Source of the DNA: Thiobacillus denitrificans
GTDB taxonomy: Bacteria > Pseudomonadota > Gammaproteobacteria > Burkholderiales > Thiobacillaceae
NCBI RefSeq assembly: GCF_001530125.1
Contig: NZ_LDUG01000061.1
Span: 16,253 to 59,956, forward strand
Reading direction: 5' to 3'
DNA: 43,704 nt
Shown here: piece after piece, positions 1 through 8,458 of the stretch
Numbering within the stretch: position 1 is the first letter of the stretch
How the letters are laid out: the number at the start of each line of letters is the position of its first letter
Position numbers and translations under genes: made by a program
The notes under the pieces: generated by a model
Databases searched by the model: none
What the model was told of the DNA's origin: nothing
Seen by the model: the letters and a program-made list of their open reading frames with translations, nothing else

Positions 1-643
1 GCAGGAATTTCATGCCTTTTGCTTCCAGGCTCTTCTGCAGCAGGCGCGCGGCGGGCTCGTCGAGCTGGCGTTCCATCAGCCATGGGCCGATGTGCACCAC
101 GGTCACGTCCATGCCGCGCTTCATCAGGCCGTTGGCCGCTTCCAGGCCCAGCAACCCGCCGCCGATGACGACGGCGTGGCGATACTGGCTGGAGGCGCGA
201 ATCATCGCGTCGACGTCGGCGATATCGCGGAAGCTGATAACGCCGTCGAGGTCGACACCGGGCACCGGCAGGATGAAGGGATTGGAGCCGGTAGCCAGCA
301 GCAGGCGATCATATTCGGCGCGGGTGCCATCGTCGGCTTCGACCGCGCGCACGCTGCGGTCGATCTTCACCACCTTCTTGCCCAGGTGCAGGGTGATGTT
401 GTTTTCGCTGTACCAGTCGAGCGGGTTCAGCACGATGTCGTCGACCGTCTGCTCGCCGGCGAGCACCGGAGACAGCAGGATGCGGTTGTAGTTGGGGTGC
501 GGCTCGGCGCCGAACACCGTGATGTCGTAGAGGTCGGGCGCCAGCTTCAGCAGCTCTTCCAGCGTGCGCACCCCGGCCATGCCGTTGCCGACCATGACGA
601 GCTTCATTTTTGGACCGTGTCCCATGGGCGTACTCATATCCAT
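1..643 (-). CDS. nirB: Nitrite reductase [NAD(P)H] large subunit, N-terminal part (runs off window)
   Basis: This is the N-terminal FAD/NAD(P)-binding part of the cytoplasmic assimilatory nitrite reductase, which reduces nitrite to ammonium. The translation has the dinucleotide motif VGNGMAGVRTLEELL, then the NirB-typical stretch PNYNRILLSPVLAGEQT, LLLATGSNPFILPVPG and a second nucleotide motif VIGGGLLGLEAANGL. The siroheme and Fe-S domains lie outside the window. Five in-frame ATG codons are close together. I chose the one at 643 because GGAG at 651-654 is 7 bases upstream; 637, 625 and 607 are alternatives. The gene is downstream of nasA and the TrpD2-like gene on the same strand, but it has its own sigma-54-type promoter at 829-843 and a leader of about 175 nt containing a large hairpin. 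The family call is firm. Confidence 0.93.
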   Translation of the reverse strand, partial: MDMSTPMGHGPKMKLVMVGNGMAGVRTLEELLKLAPDLYDITVFGAEPHPNYNRILLSPVLAGEQTVDDIVLNPLDWYSENNITLHLGKKVVKIDRSVRAVEADDGTRAEYDRLLLATGSNPFILPVPGVDLDGVISFRDIADVDAMIRASSQYRHAVVIGGGLLGLEAANGLMKRGMDVTVVHIGPWLMERQLDEPAARLLQKSLEAKGMKFL

Positions 644-753
644 CTCACCACTCCAAACGAAAGACCAAAAGTGATGACCGAGATACGCCGTTGCATTCGG
701 TCTGCTTAAAACAACTCATTCAACCCGGATATCGATTCGGGCCGAAACACCGC

Positions 754-816
754 TGTAGGCGCGGCGCCCTCGCCGCGAATAGCGACCGCAATCGCGGCGA
801 GGGCGCCGCGCCTACA
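754..816. repeat. Perfect 25-bp inverted repeat (REP-like hairpin) in the nirB leader
   Basis: The arms at 754-778 and 792-816 are exact reverse complements, 25 bp each. They begin TGTAGGCGCGGCGCC and are separated by a 13-base loop. The size and GC-rich composition resemble the dispersed REP-type palindromes of proteobacteria. No T-run follows on either strand, so it does not look like an intrinsic terminator. If the sigma-54 element at 829-843 is used, transcription would start at about 817 and the hairpin would form the very 5' end of the nirB transcript. Confidence 0.85.
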
Positions 817-828
817 TAAAGACGTAAA

Positions 829-843
829 GCAATCTCTATGCCA
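829..843 (-). promoter_or_regulatory. Sigma-54 (-24/-12) promoter candidate for nirB
   Basis: Read on the minus strand the site is TGGCATAGAGATTGC followed by T. This fits the RpoN consensus TGGCAC-N5-TTGCW with one mismatch and the exact GG-to-GC spacing. It points toward nirB and predicts a start near 817. An NtrC-like site lies about 75-90 bp upstream at 919-933, which is normal geometry for NtrC-activated nitrogen genes. The sequence match is seen directly; its use is inferred. Confidence 0.7.
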
Positions 844-918
844 AGCTATCAGGGCTGCGCAACTGCCTTGTTATTACAGGGTTTAAAAGTTCCCCTCTGG
901 AACGACCCGGTTTATTAC

Positions 919-933
919 GCACCATCGCAGTGC
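919..933. promoter_or_regulatory. NtrC-like activator site upstream of nirB
   Basis: On the minus strand this reads GCACTGCGATGGTGC. It matches the NtrC pattern GCACC-N5-GGTGC at nine of ten conserved bases. It is positioned upstream of the -24/-12 element at 829-843. Further GTGCA/TGCAC half-sites occur at about 939-952 but lack canonical spacing. The site falls in the gap between the TrpD2-like gene and nirB. Confidence 0.55.
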
Positions 934-988
934 CGTATCGTGCAGCGTGCACCGAACCCTACGCTGCCGCCCGGCCAAAGCCATTGCG

Positions 989-1993
989 CTACGCGCCCCT
1001 CTCCCCAACCCTCTCCCGGAGGGAGAGGGCGCGAACGCCAAGCCCAAACCCGTTGATCGCCGTAATCGCGCGCGCCTGGTTGAGGTCTTCGGTATAGCCA
1101 GCGGCATACAGGCACACGGCGAGCTGATTGCGGATCGGCAGCGGCAGCGACAGGTGATCGCGCATGACCTGGGCTGTCCACGCACCCGTTGCCCGCGCGT
1201 CCATCTCCGGCAGATTCTCCAGTACGGATGCGGTCGTCTGCGCCCCGTACATCGGCTGCCACTGTCCGTCCTGCATCAGCACCATCTCCGGCCGCTGTAG
1301 CGGGTCGGCAAACGCCTCGCCCTCACAGCCCTGCAGCAGCAGCGCATGTCCGCCCAGGGCCTCCAGCACTTCGCGCGTCGGCGCAATCTCTGCGCCCGAT
1401 GCCACCGGCGTCACCCGCACCGAATGCTCGCCCAGCACATCGGCCAGCATCGCCAGCCGCGTCACCCAGCCATCGACCCCCAGCCGCGCGCGCAAGGCCA
1501 GCAGCGCGGCCAGGCCGGGGCTCAGCAACGCCACCGGGGCGAAGGCGATGCCTTCCTCCTGCAGGTGCGCATTGACCTGCGCCGTGGTGCTGCACGGCAT
1601 GATGCCGAGCTCGCGCAGCACGTAGGCCGCCGCCGTGCCGCCGCCGCCTTCGAACACGCCATGAATCAGCACCGGAATGCCGAAGCGCTTCAGCAGCAGC
1701 GCCAGCAGCGGGGTGAGATGCGGATGCGCGCGCACCCCGTGATAGGTCGGCAGCACCACGGTACGAAAGGGGCCGGACGGCGCGGCAAAATCCGGCAGCC
1801 GCTCGGCCAGCGCCGCGTGCAGGCCGAGCCAGGCATCCAGCCCCGGATCGTGCTGGTTGAAGGCGACCAGGAAGGCCGCCGTTTCCAGCTCCGGCACCCC
1901 GCCATCGAGCAGCGCTGCGCCCAGCGCGCGCGCATCGACAAAGCCCAGACCTTCGCCTACTTCGATCTGGCGGATGAGCGTGGCGTAGCTCAT
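989..1993 (-). CDS. ybiB: TrpD2/YbiB family (anthranilate phosphoribosyltransferase-like) protein
   Basis: This 334-residue protein resembles the nucleoside phosphorylase/phosphoribosyltransferase fold of anthranilate phosphoribosyltransferase. It shows TYHGVRAHPHLTPLL and the glycine-rich loop GVFEGGGGTAAAYVL, as in the TrpD2/YbiB subgroup. E. coli YbiB is known as a DNA-binding member rather than a tryptophan enzyme. Its position between nasA and nirB is a recurrent betaproteobacterial arrangement, but a role in nitrate assimilation is not established. The start at 1993 is preceded by AGGTGG at good spacing; an in-frame codon at 2023 has no comparable site. The last 13 or so residues (ALSLRERVGERGA) are read from a dispersed repeat, so the native C-terminus was probably replaced or extended. 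Function is uncertain; family assignment is fairly sure. Confidence 0.8.
   Translation of the reverse strand: MSYATLIRQIEVGEGLGFVDARALGAALLDGGVPELETAAFLVAFNQHDPGLDAWLGLHAALAERLPDFAAPSGPFRTVVLPTYHGVRAHPHLTPLLALLLKRFGIPVLIHGVFEGGGGTAAAYVLRELGIMPCSTTAQVNAHLQEEGIAFAPVALLSPGLAALLALRARLGVDGWVTRLAMLADVLGEHSVRVTPVASGAEIAPTREVLEALGGHALLLQGCEGEAFADPLQRPEMVLMQDGQWQPMYGAQTTASVLENLPEMDARATGAWTAQVMRDHLSLPLPIRNQLAVCLYAAGYTEDLNQARAITAINGFGLGVRALSLRERVGERGA
994..1032. repeat. CCCTCTCCC-GGA-GGGAGAGGG dispersed palindrome overlapping the TrpD2-like 3' end
   Basis: The core has perfect 9-bp arms at 1009-1017 and 1021-1029 around GGA, inside a longer pyrimidine/purine-biased segment. This is the widely scattered proteobacterial repeat whose minus-frame translation reads LSLRERVGER. 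Here that translation forms the end of the preceding gene product, and the stop codon at 989-991 lies just beyond it. Confidence 0.8.
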
Positions 1994-2015
1994 GACGGTC
2001 CACCTGGAAAAAGCC

Positions 2016-2125
2016 TGAACCACAGAGGCACAGAGGTATGTCCCGTAGGGACGGTATCCCTTGGGGCACAGAGAGAAACCGGAAAGAATTTGGGGTTCTC
2101 TGTGCCTCTGTGCCTCTGTGGTGAA
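2016..2125. repeat. CACAGAGG-ended dispersed repeat, copy A
   Basis: Perfect 17-bp inverted ends, CCACAGAGGCACAGAGG at 2020-2036 and its complement at 2105-2121, enclose about 68 bp. The ends match two further elements at 35623-35758 and 40069-40217, but the interior differs and contains a small GTCCC-GTA-GGGAC hairpin. It fills most of the 139-bp gap between nasA and the TrpD2-like gene. No coding capacity is seen. Confidence 0.85.
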
Positions 2126-2132
2126 ATGGTTT

Positions 2133-4814
2133 TCATGCCGCCACCCGGTTGCTGGCGATCAGCCGCTTCAGTTCCGGCACGCACGAGCCGCATTCGGTGC
2201 CGCATTTCAGATTCGATTGCAACGCGGCCAGATCGGCGCCCGCCGCAATTGCCGCGACGATGTCGGGCTCGGCCACGTTCAGACAGTTGCACACGATGTG
2301 TCCACGCCCGGTCTTGCCTGCCGGCGGCAGCGCGACCGGCGCCAGCAGCCAGCTTCGCACCTCCATGGCCGACGCGCCTTCGGCAATCAGATCCTTGAGC
2401 CAGTCTTGCGCCACGGTTTCACCGGAGAGCCGGGCGCCGGTGATCACCCCGTCTTCCACCCGCACCTTTTTCCAGATTCCGCGACGGGCGTCCTGATAGT
2501 TCATGGTTAGCAGCGGGTCGTCCAGCCCGAACGCAGCGTCCATCTCCTGCACCAGCGATTCGGGCAGCGGGCCCACGCTTGCCGCCTGAAAAACCAGCAC
2601 GGTGTTGTCGCGCCCGGTGAGGCCGGCGGTGGCGTAATCAAAACGCCCGAGAAAGGGCTGCGCGAGCCGCAGCAAGGTGACGCCATCGCCCCGCAGCATG
2701 ATCGCCCGCCGATAGGGAAGGACGGCCTTTTCCACCTGCACCGCGGCATGCTTGAGTTCGGGTTGTCTGGAAACCGGATCGAAGGCGTCGAGCGTGAGGG
2801 CATTCACCCCCAGCCCGGCCATGAAACGGCCGCCCCAGTGCATGGGAATAAAACCCTGGCCGCCACGCAATTCCGCGCTCGCCTGCACCTTGATGACGAG
2901 ACTGCCGCGGCGGCTTTTGACCCGCACCAGATCCCCATCGTGCAGCTGGCGGCGTTCCATATCCTGGCTATTCATCGACAGCAAGGGCTCTTCGACATGG
3001 GAATACAGCCGGGCCACCAGCCCGGTACGGCTCATGCCATGCCACTGGTCGCGCAGCCGTCCGGTATTCAGATGCAGGGGGTAGCGCGCATCGATGGGCT
3101 CTGCCACCGGCCGGTAAGGCGCGTCGTAAAAGCGCGCGCGTCCGCTCTCTGTTGGAAACACGCCATCCTCGTACAGACGCGGCTTGCCGAGATGTGCGCC
3201 TGCGGGAAACGGCCATTGCTGCGGCCCTGCATCCAGCAGGGCGTAGCTGAGCCCCGTAATGTCCAGGTCGCGCCCGCGCGTGGTCGCGCGGTGTTCGTTG
3301 AAGACGTCTTCGGCGCTTTCGTACGGGAACAGTCGCACGCCCTGTTCCGGCAGCAGCCGCCGCGCAAACTCGGTGGCAATGGCCCAGTCGGCACGCGCCT
3401 CGCCCGGTGGCGGCACGGCGGCGTGGACGCGCGAAATTCGGCGTTCCGAATTGGTCATCGTGCCGTCGGTTTCGCCCCAGGTAGAGGCGGGCAGCAGCAG
3501 GTCGGCAAACTGCACGGTTTCGGTATCGGCGAAGGCTTCCTGCACCACCACGAATTCCGCCGCCCGCAGGGCTTCATGGATCATGGCCTGATTCGGCATC
3601 GACTGCGCGGGATTGGTGCAGGCGATCCACAGCGCCTTGATCTCGCCCCGGCGCACGGCCTCGAACATTTCCACGGCGGTCTTGCCGGGCTTTTCCGGCA
3701 CCGAATCCACCCCCCACAGCTGCGCCACTTCGGCGCGATGTTCGGGATTGACCAGGTCACGGTGGGCGGACAGCAGATTCGCCATGCCACCGACTTCACG
3801 CCCGCCCATCGCATTGGGCTGACCAGTCAGCGACAGCGGCGCGGCGCCCGGCTTGCCGATCTGACCGGTCGCCAGATGCAGGTTGATGAGCGCGGCATTC
3901 TTGTCGACGCCACAGCTCGACTGGTTGAGTCCCTGGCAGTAAAGCGACAGCGTCGGGCCTTGGGCAAACCAGCGCGCGGCCTGCACGATGTCCGCCGCCG
4001 CCACGCCGCAAATGGTCGCGACTTTTTCCGGCGTGTATTCGCGCACGGTTTCCCTGAGTTTTTCCCAGCCTTCGGTGTGGGCGAAGATGTAGTCGCGGGA
4101 GATCAGTTCCTCCCACAGCATCACGTTCAGCATGGAGTGAAACAGCGCCACATCCGTCCCCGGCAGGATGGACAGGTGCAGATCAGCCTCCTGCGCGGTG
4201 TCGGTGCGGCGCGGATCGACGACGATCAGCTTGAGGTCGGGATTGCGCTTGCGCGCTTCTTCGATGCGGCGGAACAGGATCGGGTGCGCATACGCCGTGT
4301 TCGAGCCGGCGATGAAGATCGTCCCGGCGTGATCGATGTCGTCGTAGCAGCCGGGTGGCGCGTCGGCGCCCAGGGTCGCCTTGTAGCCCGCCACCGCGGA
4401 CGACATGCACAACCGCGAATTGGTGTCGACGTTGTTGGTGCCGATCAGCCCCTTGGCCAGCTTGTTGAAGACGTAGTAATCCTCGGTCAGCAACTGGCCG
4501 GAAATATAGATGCCCACGGCATCCGGGCCATGCTCGCGGATGATGGCGGCAAAGCGTTCGGCGGCGTGATCCAGCGCGGCGTCCCAGCTCACGCGCTGGC
4601 GTGCTTCGTCGCGCGACACACGCAGCTCCGGAACCAGCGCCCGCCCGCCCGCCTGCGCGGTCAGATGCAGCGTGGTGCCCTTGGTGCACAGCTTGCCGTG
4701 ATTGGCGGGATGCATGGGGTCGCCCCGCACGCCGGTCATTTTCCCGGCATCGGTTTCGATCAATACCCCGCAGCCGGTGCCGCAGTAACAACAGACAGAT
4801 GAAACAACAGACAT
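2133..4814 (-). CDS. nasA: Assimilatory nitrate reductase catalytic subunit
   Basis: This molybdopterin oxidoreductase of 893 residues reduces nitrate to nitrite in the cytoplasm. The N-terminus carries the [4Fe-4S] motif C8-x2-C11-x3-C15 (SVCCYCGTGCGVLIET) with a later KLCTKG cysteine. Body signatures include GNPMHP-like RGDPMHPANHGK, SRLCMSSAVAGYK, GLNQSSCGVDKNAALINLH and QPNAMGGREVGG. The C-terminus has a BFD-like [2Fe-2S] domain with VCNCLN and KCGTECGSC cysteines, the NasA architecture typical of proteobacteria without a separate small subunit. The start at 4814 has GAGGAG at 5-6 bases; an upstream in-frame codon at 4940 would add 42 unrelated residues. A sigma-54-type element at 4840-4854 drives it. 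Downstream are the TrpD2-like gene and nirB. Confidence 0.96.
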   Translation of the reverse strand: MSVVSSVCCYCGTGCGVLIETDAGKMTGVRGDPMHPANHGKLCTKGTTLHLTAQAGGRALVPELRVSRDEARQRVSWDAALDHAAERFAAIIREHGPDAVGIYISGQLLTEDYYVFNKLAKGLIGTNNVDTNSRLCMSSAVAGYKATLGADAPPGCYDDIDHAGTIFIAGSNTAYAHPILFRRIEEARKRNPDLKLIVVDPRRTDTAQEADLHLSILPGTDVALFHSMLNVMLWEELISRDYIFAHTEGWEKLRETVREYTPEKVATICGVAAADIVQAARWFAQGPTLSLYCQGLNQSSCGVDKNAALINLHLATGQIGKPGAAPLSLTGQPNAMGGREVGGMANLLSAHRDLVNPEHRAEVAQLWGVDSVPEKPGKTAVEMFEAVRRGEIKALWIACTNPAQSMPNQAMIHEALRAAEFVVVQEAFADTETVQFADLLLPASTWGETDGTMTNSERRISRVHAAVPPPGEARADWAIATEFARRLLPEQGVRLFPYESAEDVFNEHRATTRGRDLDITGLSYALLDAGPQQWPFPAGAHLGKPRLYEDGVFPTESGRARFYDAPYRPVAEPIDARYPLHLNTGRLRDQWHGMSRTGLVARLYSHVEEPLLSMNSQDMERRQLHDGDLVRVKSRRGSLVIKVQASAELRGGQGFIPMHWGGRFMAGLGVNALTLDAFDPVSRQPELKHAAVQVEKAVLPYRRAIMLRGDGVTLLRLAQPFLGRFDYATAGLTGRDNTVLVFQAASVGPLPESLVQEMDAAFGLDDPLLTMNYQDARRGIWKKVRVEDGVITGARLSGETVAQDWLKDLIAEGASAMEVRSWLLAPVALPPAGKTGRGHIVCNCLNVAEPDIVAAIAAGADLAALQSNLKCGTECGSCVPELKRLIASNRVAA

Positions 4815-4839
4815 GATGGCTCCTCGTCCAAGTCTGTCA

Positions 4840-4854
4840 GCAGGGTCTGTGCCA
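4840..4854 (-). promoter_or_regulatory. Sigma-54 (-24/-12) promoter candidate for nasA
   Basis: On the minus strand the site reads TGGCACAGACCCTGC. It has an intact TGGCAC and a CTGC in the -12 box at the exact RpoN spacing. The predicted start, near 4828, would leave a leader of about 15 nt that just includes the GAGGAG ribosome site. Upstream (4920-4980) there are several GGTGC/GTGCA half-sites but no well-spaced NtrC dyad. The gap from 4855 to 5080 otherwise holds nothing I recognise. Confidence 0.6.
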
Positions 4855-5080
4855 GGACGCGGCAACGTAGTGAATTCAAGGGCTTGACGAAATTCCGCTC
4901 GGCGCGATGCGGACGATGCGCTCAACTGCAGTGCATGCACGGAATGGGATGCCGCAAATTGGTGCGCCGGTTCAGGTGCAAAAGCCCAGACCCGACTCCG
5001 ACCAGCCGTGCGCTGTGGTTATGAATGAGCGACAGCGACCCTCGGCGGCTCTTTGTGACAGGCCTCTCCAGGCCCGCTGA

Positions 5081-6472
5081 TCAAGATTTCGGGGTATTGA
5101 GCATGCTGGGGCTGGATGTGACCTGGACGCGGTTTCCACCGCTCTTTTTGGCGGCGTACATTGCTTCGTCAGCATACCGAATCAATTGCTTGTAATCGTC
5201 ACCGTGCTCGGGATAGAGCGCCACACCAATGCTCGGTGAAATATGCACCTTGTGGCCGGCCAGCTCGAAAGGATGGCCGAGTGCAACCCGAATCTTTTCG
5301 GCAATCGACAAGGCCTGCTCCGGCAGGGTGATGCCGTTGAGCAGTACCAGAAACTCGTCGCCACCGACGCGCCCGACCGTATCCGAGTTACGTACGCATT
5401 GACTGAGACGGCGTGCCGCTTCCTGCAGCAGAAGATCGCCAACGGGATGCCCCAAGGTGTCGTTCACCTGTTTGAACTTGTCCAGATCGAGGTACAGCAA
5501 GGCAAGCTGGGGCGGGGTCTGGTTCCGTTCAGCCCAGCGCAGCGCGGTTTGCAGGCGATCATGGAACAGTTCGCGGTTGGGCAGGTCGGTCAGCGGATCG
5601 TGCTGCGCGATATGCTGCAGCCAGACTTCCATCTGCTTGCGTTCGATCACAGGCGTGATCTGGTCGGCGACGAACTGCAACAACTCGATATCCTTATTGG
5701 TATATCGCGCCTCAGCGCAATCGCTCTGCACCACAAGGGCGCCGATGACGCCATTTTTTGCGCAGAGCGGAACGCCGAGCCAGTTCGATGAGTCCCTGCC
5801 GACATCGGACGGGGGTCGCCCGGGCAGACCCTCGCCGCTATTCGGTGGCACAAGCAGGGCCTGTCCGGTACGGACGACCTCTGCGCTCAGTGCCGTCGAA
5901 TCCAGTTTTTGCGGTCCAGGCGCCTCACCGTATTCATCGACAGCGTAAGGAAAGGTCAACTCGTCCTTGTTTTTATCGTAAAGCGCAACGAAGAAATTGG
6001 CTGCCGGCAATAATTCGACCAGGATATGATGAATCTGTTGAAACAAGGCGACCAGATCTTCGGCAGCATGTGCCGCGTCGGAAATCGCATAGAGCGCGGC
6101 CTGGAGGGTGTCGGCGTGCATGCGTTCCGTAATGTCCCGCGCCACGGCCACCCTCACTTGATCCGCCTCCGACCAGCGGGCCGACCACATGATATGGACA
6201 ACCTGGCCGTCCTTGCGCACATAGCGGTTCTCGAAATGGGGCTGGAGATGTCCGTCCAATATCCCATCGACCGCCTGCAGCGTCTTCGCCCGGTCCTCGT
6301 GAAACACAAAGTCGATCATCGGCCGGCCGACCATTTCCTCCGGTGTGTAACCGAAAATGCGTTCGCCTGCGGCACTGATAAATGCAAAACATCCCCGCGT
6401 GTCTACGACGCAGACAGCGTCGAGCAGCAGATCCATGAGATTGCTTGGGGGGGCGTGGCTGTTTGTTTTCAT
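5081..6472 (-). CDS. PAS-GAF-GGDEF diguanylate cyclase
   Basis: This 463-residue soluble protein is predicted to make cyclic di-GMP. It has a PAS domain (about 12-130, with FGYTPEEMVGRPMIDFV), a GAF domain (about 140-285) and a GGDEF domain (about 300-455). The active-site loop is intact as GGDEF at 370-374. The inhibitory I-site RNSD at 361-364 lies five residues upstream, so product feedback is expected. There are no membrane segments, so it should sense a cytoplasmic signal. It stands alone between nasA and an MFS gene; nothing in the sequence ties it to nitrate use. No clear ribosome site precedes the ATG at 6472. The 256-bp gap 6473-6728 upstream holds only AT-richer promoter-like sequence. 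Confidence 0.92.
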   Translation of the reverse strand: MKTNSHAPPSNLMDLLLDAVCVVDTRGCFAFISAAGERIFGYTPEEMVGRPMIDFVFHEDRAKTLQAVDGILDGHLQPHFENRYVRKDGQVVHIMWSARWSEADQVRVAVARDITERMHADTLQAALYAISDAAHAAEDLVALFQQIHHILVELLPAANFFVALYDKNKDELTFPYAVDEYGEAPGPQKLDSTALSAEVVRTGQALLVPPNSGEGLPGRPPSDVGRDSSNWLGVPLCAKNGVIGALVVQSDCAEARYTNKDIELLQFVADQITPVIERKQMEVWLQHIAQHDPLTDLPNRELFHDRLQTALRWAERNQTPPQLALLYLDLDKFKQVNDTLGHPVGDLLLQEAARRLSQCVRNSDTVGRVGGDEFLVLLNGITLPEQALSIAEKIRVALGHPFELAGHKVHISPSIGVALYPEHGDDYKQLIRYADEAMYAAKKSGGNRVQVTSSPSMLNTPKS

Positions 6473-6728
6473 CTCATGGCATTCATGTCGCTAACTGCTG
6501 ATCCGGATCGGGCGTAGGGGTTTATAGTCATCGAAAAATCATCTGTCGGCCTATAGTCCTGCTTCGGTCCGCTCATCCAACGTGGCATCATTCATCTGGC
6601 CCATTTTAGCCCGTGGCGCCCCAAATCCTGCACAGCCCCAGACCACGGCACTTCGCAGGCTCGTTTGCACTCACACCATCCAGGGATCGAATCGAGCATG
6701 ACTTTTTCAAACTTTTGCGAGGCCGGCA

Positions 6729-8036
6729 TTGACTAGCCTGCACCCACCCAGCCGCCTGCCGCCGGACTCGCTCGCCTGGCTGACCTGGGGCCTGCTTGCC
6801 AGCCTCTATTTCGTCGGCTACTTCCAGCGCGTCGCCCCGGCGGTGATGGTCGACGAACTGATGCGCGACTTCAGCATCACCGCCACCATGCTCGGCAATC
6901 TCTCCGCCCTCTACTTCTACACCTACGCCGCCATGCAGATTCCCAGCGGCCTGCTTGCCGATGCCGCCGGCCCGCGCCGCGTGGCCACGGCGGCGGCCGT
7001 GGTTGCGGCCGCCGGCATCGTCCTGTTTGCCCAGGCGGAAAGCTTGTGGATGGCCAGTCTCGGCCGGGCGCTGATCGGCGCCTCGGTCGCCGTCGCCTTC
7101 GTTGCCTGCATGAAGCTCGCCGGCCACTGGTTTCCCGCCAACCGCTTCGCTACGGTCACCGGCATCTCCCTCCTGATCGGCAATCTCGGCGGCGTGCTGG
7201 CCGGCGTGCCGCTCTCGGAGGCGGTGGCCAGCGTCGGCTGGCGCAGCGCCATGCTGGCCAGCGCGGGCGTCACCCTGGTACTCGCAGCGGTCGTCTGGCT
7301 GGGGGTGCGCGACGACCCCAGCGAACGCGGCTACGCCAGCCACGCCCATCCGGAGGCGCTCAACACCGCCGCCATGTCGCCGCGGCGCAGTTTGAAGCGG
7401 GTCATTTCCGAGCGCGACACCTGGCTGCTGTTTTTCGCCGGCGGCCTGATCGCCGCGCCGGTGCTGACCTTCGCCGGTCTCTGGGGGGTGCCTTACCTGG
7501 TCCAGGTTCACGGCCTGGAACGCAGCCATGCCGCCGGTTTCACCACCACCATGCTGCTCGGCTTCGCCGTTGGCGGCCCGCTGCTGGGCGCGCTGTCCGA
7601 TCGCATGGGCCGGCGCAAGCTGCCCTATCTGGGCGCGACGCTCGTCCATGCCCTCGGCTGGCTGGCATTCCTGTTATTCGACGAGCTATCGGCCAGCGCG
7701 CTCACCCTGCTGTTCGCCGTCATCGGCTTCTCGGCCGGCGGGCTCATCATCGGCTTCGCCTTCGCGCGCGAGGTCAACCACCCGGGCGCGGCCGGCACCG
7801 TCGGCGGCGTCGTCAACATGGCCGTGCTCGGCTTCGCCGCCATCCAGCAAAGCGCCATGGGCTGGATCCTCGACCGCAACTGGCAGGGCGCCATGATCGA
7901 AGGCGCCCGCATCTATGACGCCGCCGCCTACCACGCCGCCTTCCTGTGGCTGGCGTTCAGTGCCGTAGGGGCGGTCCTGTTCGTGGCGCTGACCCGCGAG
8001 ACCTACTGCCGGCTGCGCTTCGACGCGGGCGATTGA
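6729..8036 (+). CDS. MFS transporter
   Basis: This 435-residue protein has about twelve hydrophobic segments and is an inner-membrane secondary transporter of the major facilitator superfamily. The loop 2-3 motif appears as GLLADAAGPRRV and its second-half counterpart as GALSDRMGRRKLPYLG. The motif SLLIGNLGGVLAG in the first half faintly recalls nitrate transporters, but the rest of the protein does not allow a substrate call. Translation appears to begin at a TTG (6729), with GAGG six bases upstream; no suitable ATG occurs before residue 40. A 12-codon open frame starting at 6699 ends across this TTG, which might couple translation, but that is speculative. It is convergent with the fragment at 8146. 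Confidence 0.88.
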   Translation: MTSLHPPSRLPPDSLAWLTWGLLASLYFVGYFQRVAPAVMVDELMRDFSITATMLGNLSALYFYTYAAMQIPSGLLADAAGPRRVATAAAVVAAAGIVLFAQAESLWMASLGRALIGASVAVAFVACMKLAGHWFPANRFATVTGISLLIGNLGGVLAGVPLSEAVASVGWRSAMLASAGVTLVLAAVVWLGVRDDPSERGYASHAHPEALNTAAMSPRRSLKRVISERDTWLLFFAGGLIAAPVLTFAGLWGVPYLVQVHGLERSHAAGFTTTMLLGFAVGGPLLGALSDRMGRRKLPYLGATLVHALGWLAFLLFDELSASALTLLFAVIGFSAGGLIIGFAFAREVNHPGAAGTVGGVVNMAVLGFAAIQQSAMGWILDRNWQGAMIEGARIYDAAAYHAAFLWLAFSAVGAVLFVALTRETYCRLRFDAGD

Positions 8037-8145
8037 AGCAGCACGCTGCGGACTTCACGCCTGGCGCGATCTCCCATGCTTTGATGCTTTGCAACATCGG
8101 CCGACATCGATGCGCGGGCATTGATTGCCAATTCGGCCTCCCGAT

Positions 8146-8457
8146 TCAATCGCCGCGCTCGCCGAGCTTTTCCAGCTTGGCCAGCCATTTCCTGGCAGGC
8201 TCGGGTTCCCTGTTCGCGACCATGCCGATCAAGATTTCGTGCACCGGCGCAATCCCCACAAAGCCGAGAATATTGCGTTCGAGCGACTTGATGCTGTGCG
8301 CGCGAAAATACCGGCGATAGACCGTCGCCGGCATCCCCATGGTGACGACCACGCGCACCGACCGGCCGGTAAGGCCCTTTGCCGCCAGCGGGTTCTTGCC
8401 CTCCCGCGAGAAAGCGAAGCCGGGACGTGCCACAATGTGCTTTTGAATGGAAGTGAC
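8146..8457 (-). pseudogene. 3' fragment of a flavodoxin-fold NAD(P)H:quinone oxidoreductase
   Basis: The translation (RPGFAF, then LTGRSVRVVVTMGMP, then RRYFRAHSIKSLERNILGFVG) corresponds to the C-terminal third or so of the MdaB/KefF/YwrO-like quinone reductase family. The N-terminal FMN-binding half is absent. In the same frame a TAG lies at about 8475, inside the neighbouring inverted repeat. Only about 95 residues remain open and the best available start is a GTG at 8433 without a ribosome site. The missing 5' part is replaced by an inverted repeat and then by the terminator of the autotransporter gene. I read this as a decayed remnant; expression of a functional protein is unlikely. Confidence 0.7.
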
Positions 8458-8458
8458 G

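Noticed and set aside
754..816. Intrinsic terminator for the TrpD2-like gene
   Set aside because: The stem is strong but no T-run follows on the minus strand, and it lies downstream of a likely nirB promoter.
2016..2125. CRISPR-like array from the repeated CACAGAGG units
   Set aside because: The units are inverted ends of one element, not regularly spaced direct repeats with spacers, and no cas genes are present.
2748..4802. A 684-codon open frame on the plus strand opposite nasA
   Set aside because: It mirrors the nasA codon pattern in GC-rich DNA, shows no domain features and has low-complexity His/Arg/Gly composition.
4931..4940. GTGCATGCAC palindrome as an NtrC site for nasA
   Set aside because: It lacks the GCACC-N5-GGTGC arrangement; only half-sites are present.
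6729..8036. Nitrate/nitrite transporter (NarK/NasA type) call for this MFS protein
   Set aside because: Only one short GNLGG stretch resembles nitrate carriers; the second signature is missing and the gene is on the opposite strand from nas.
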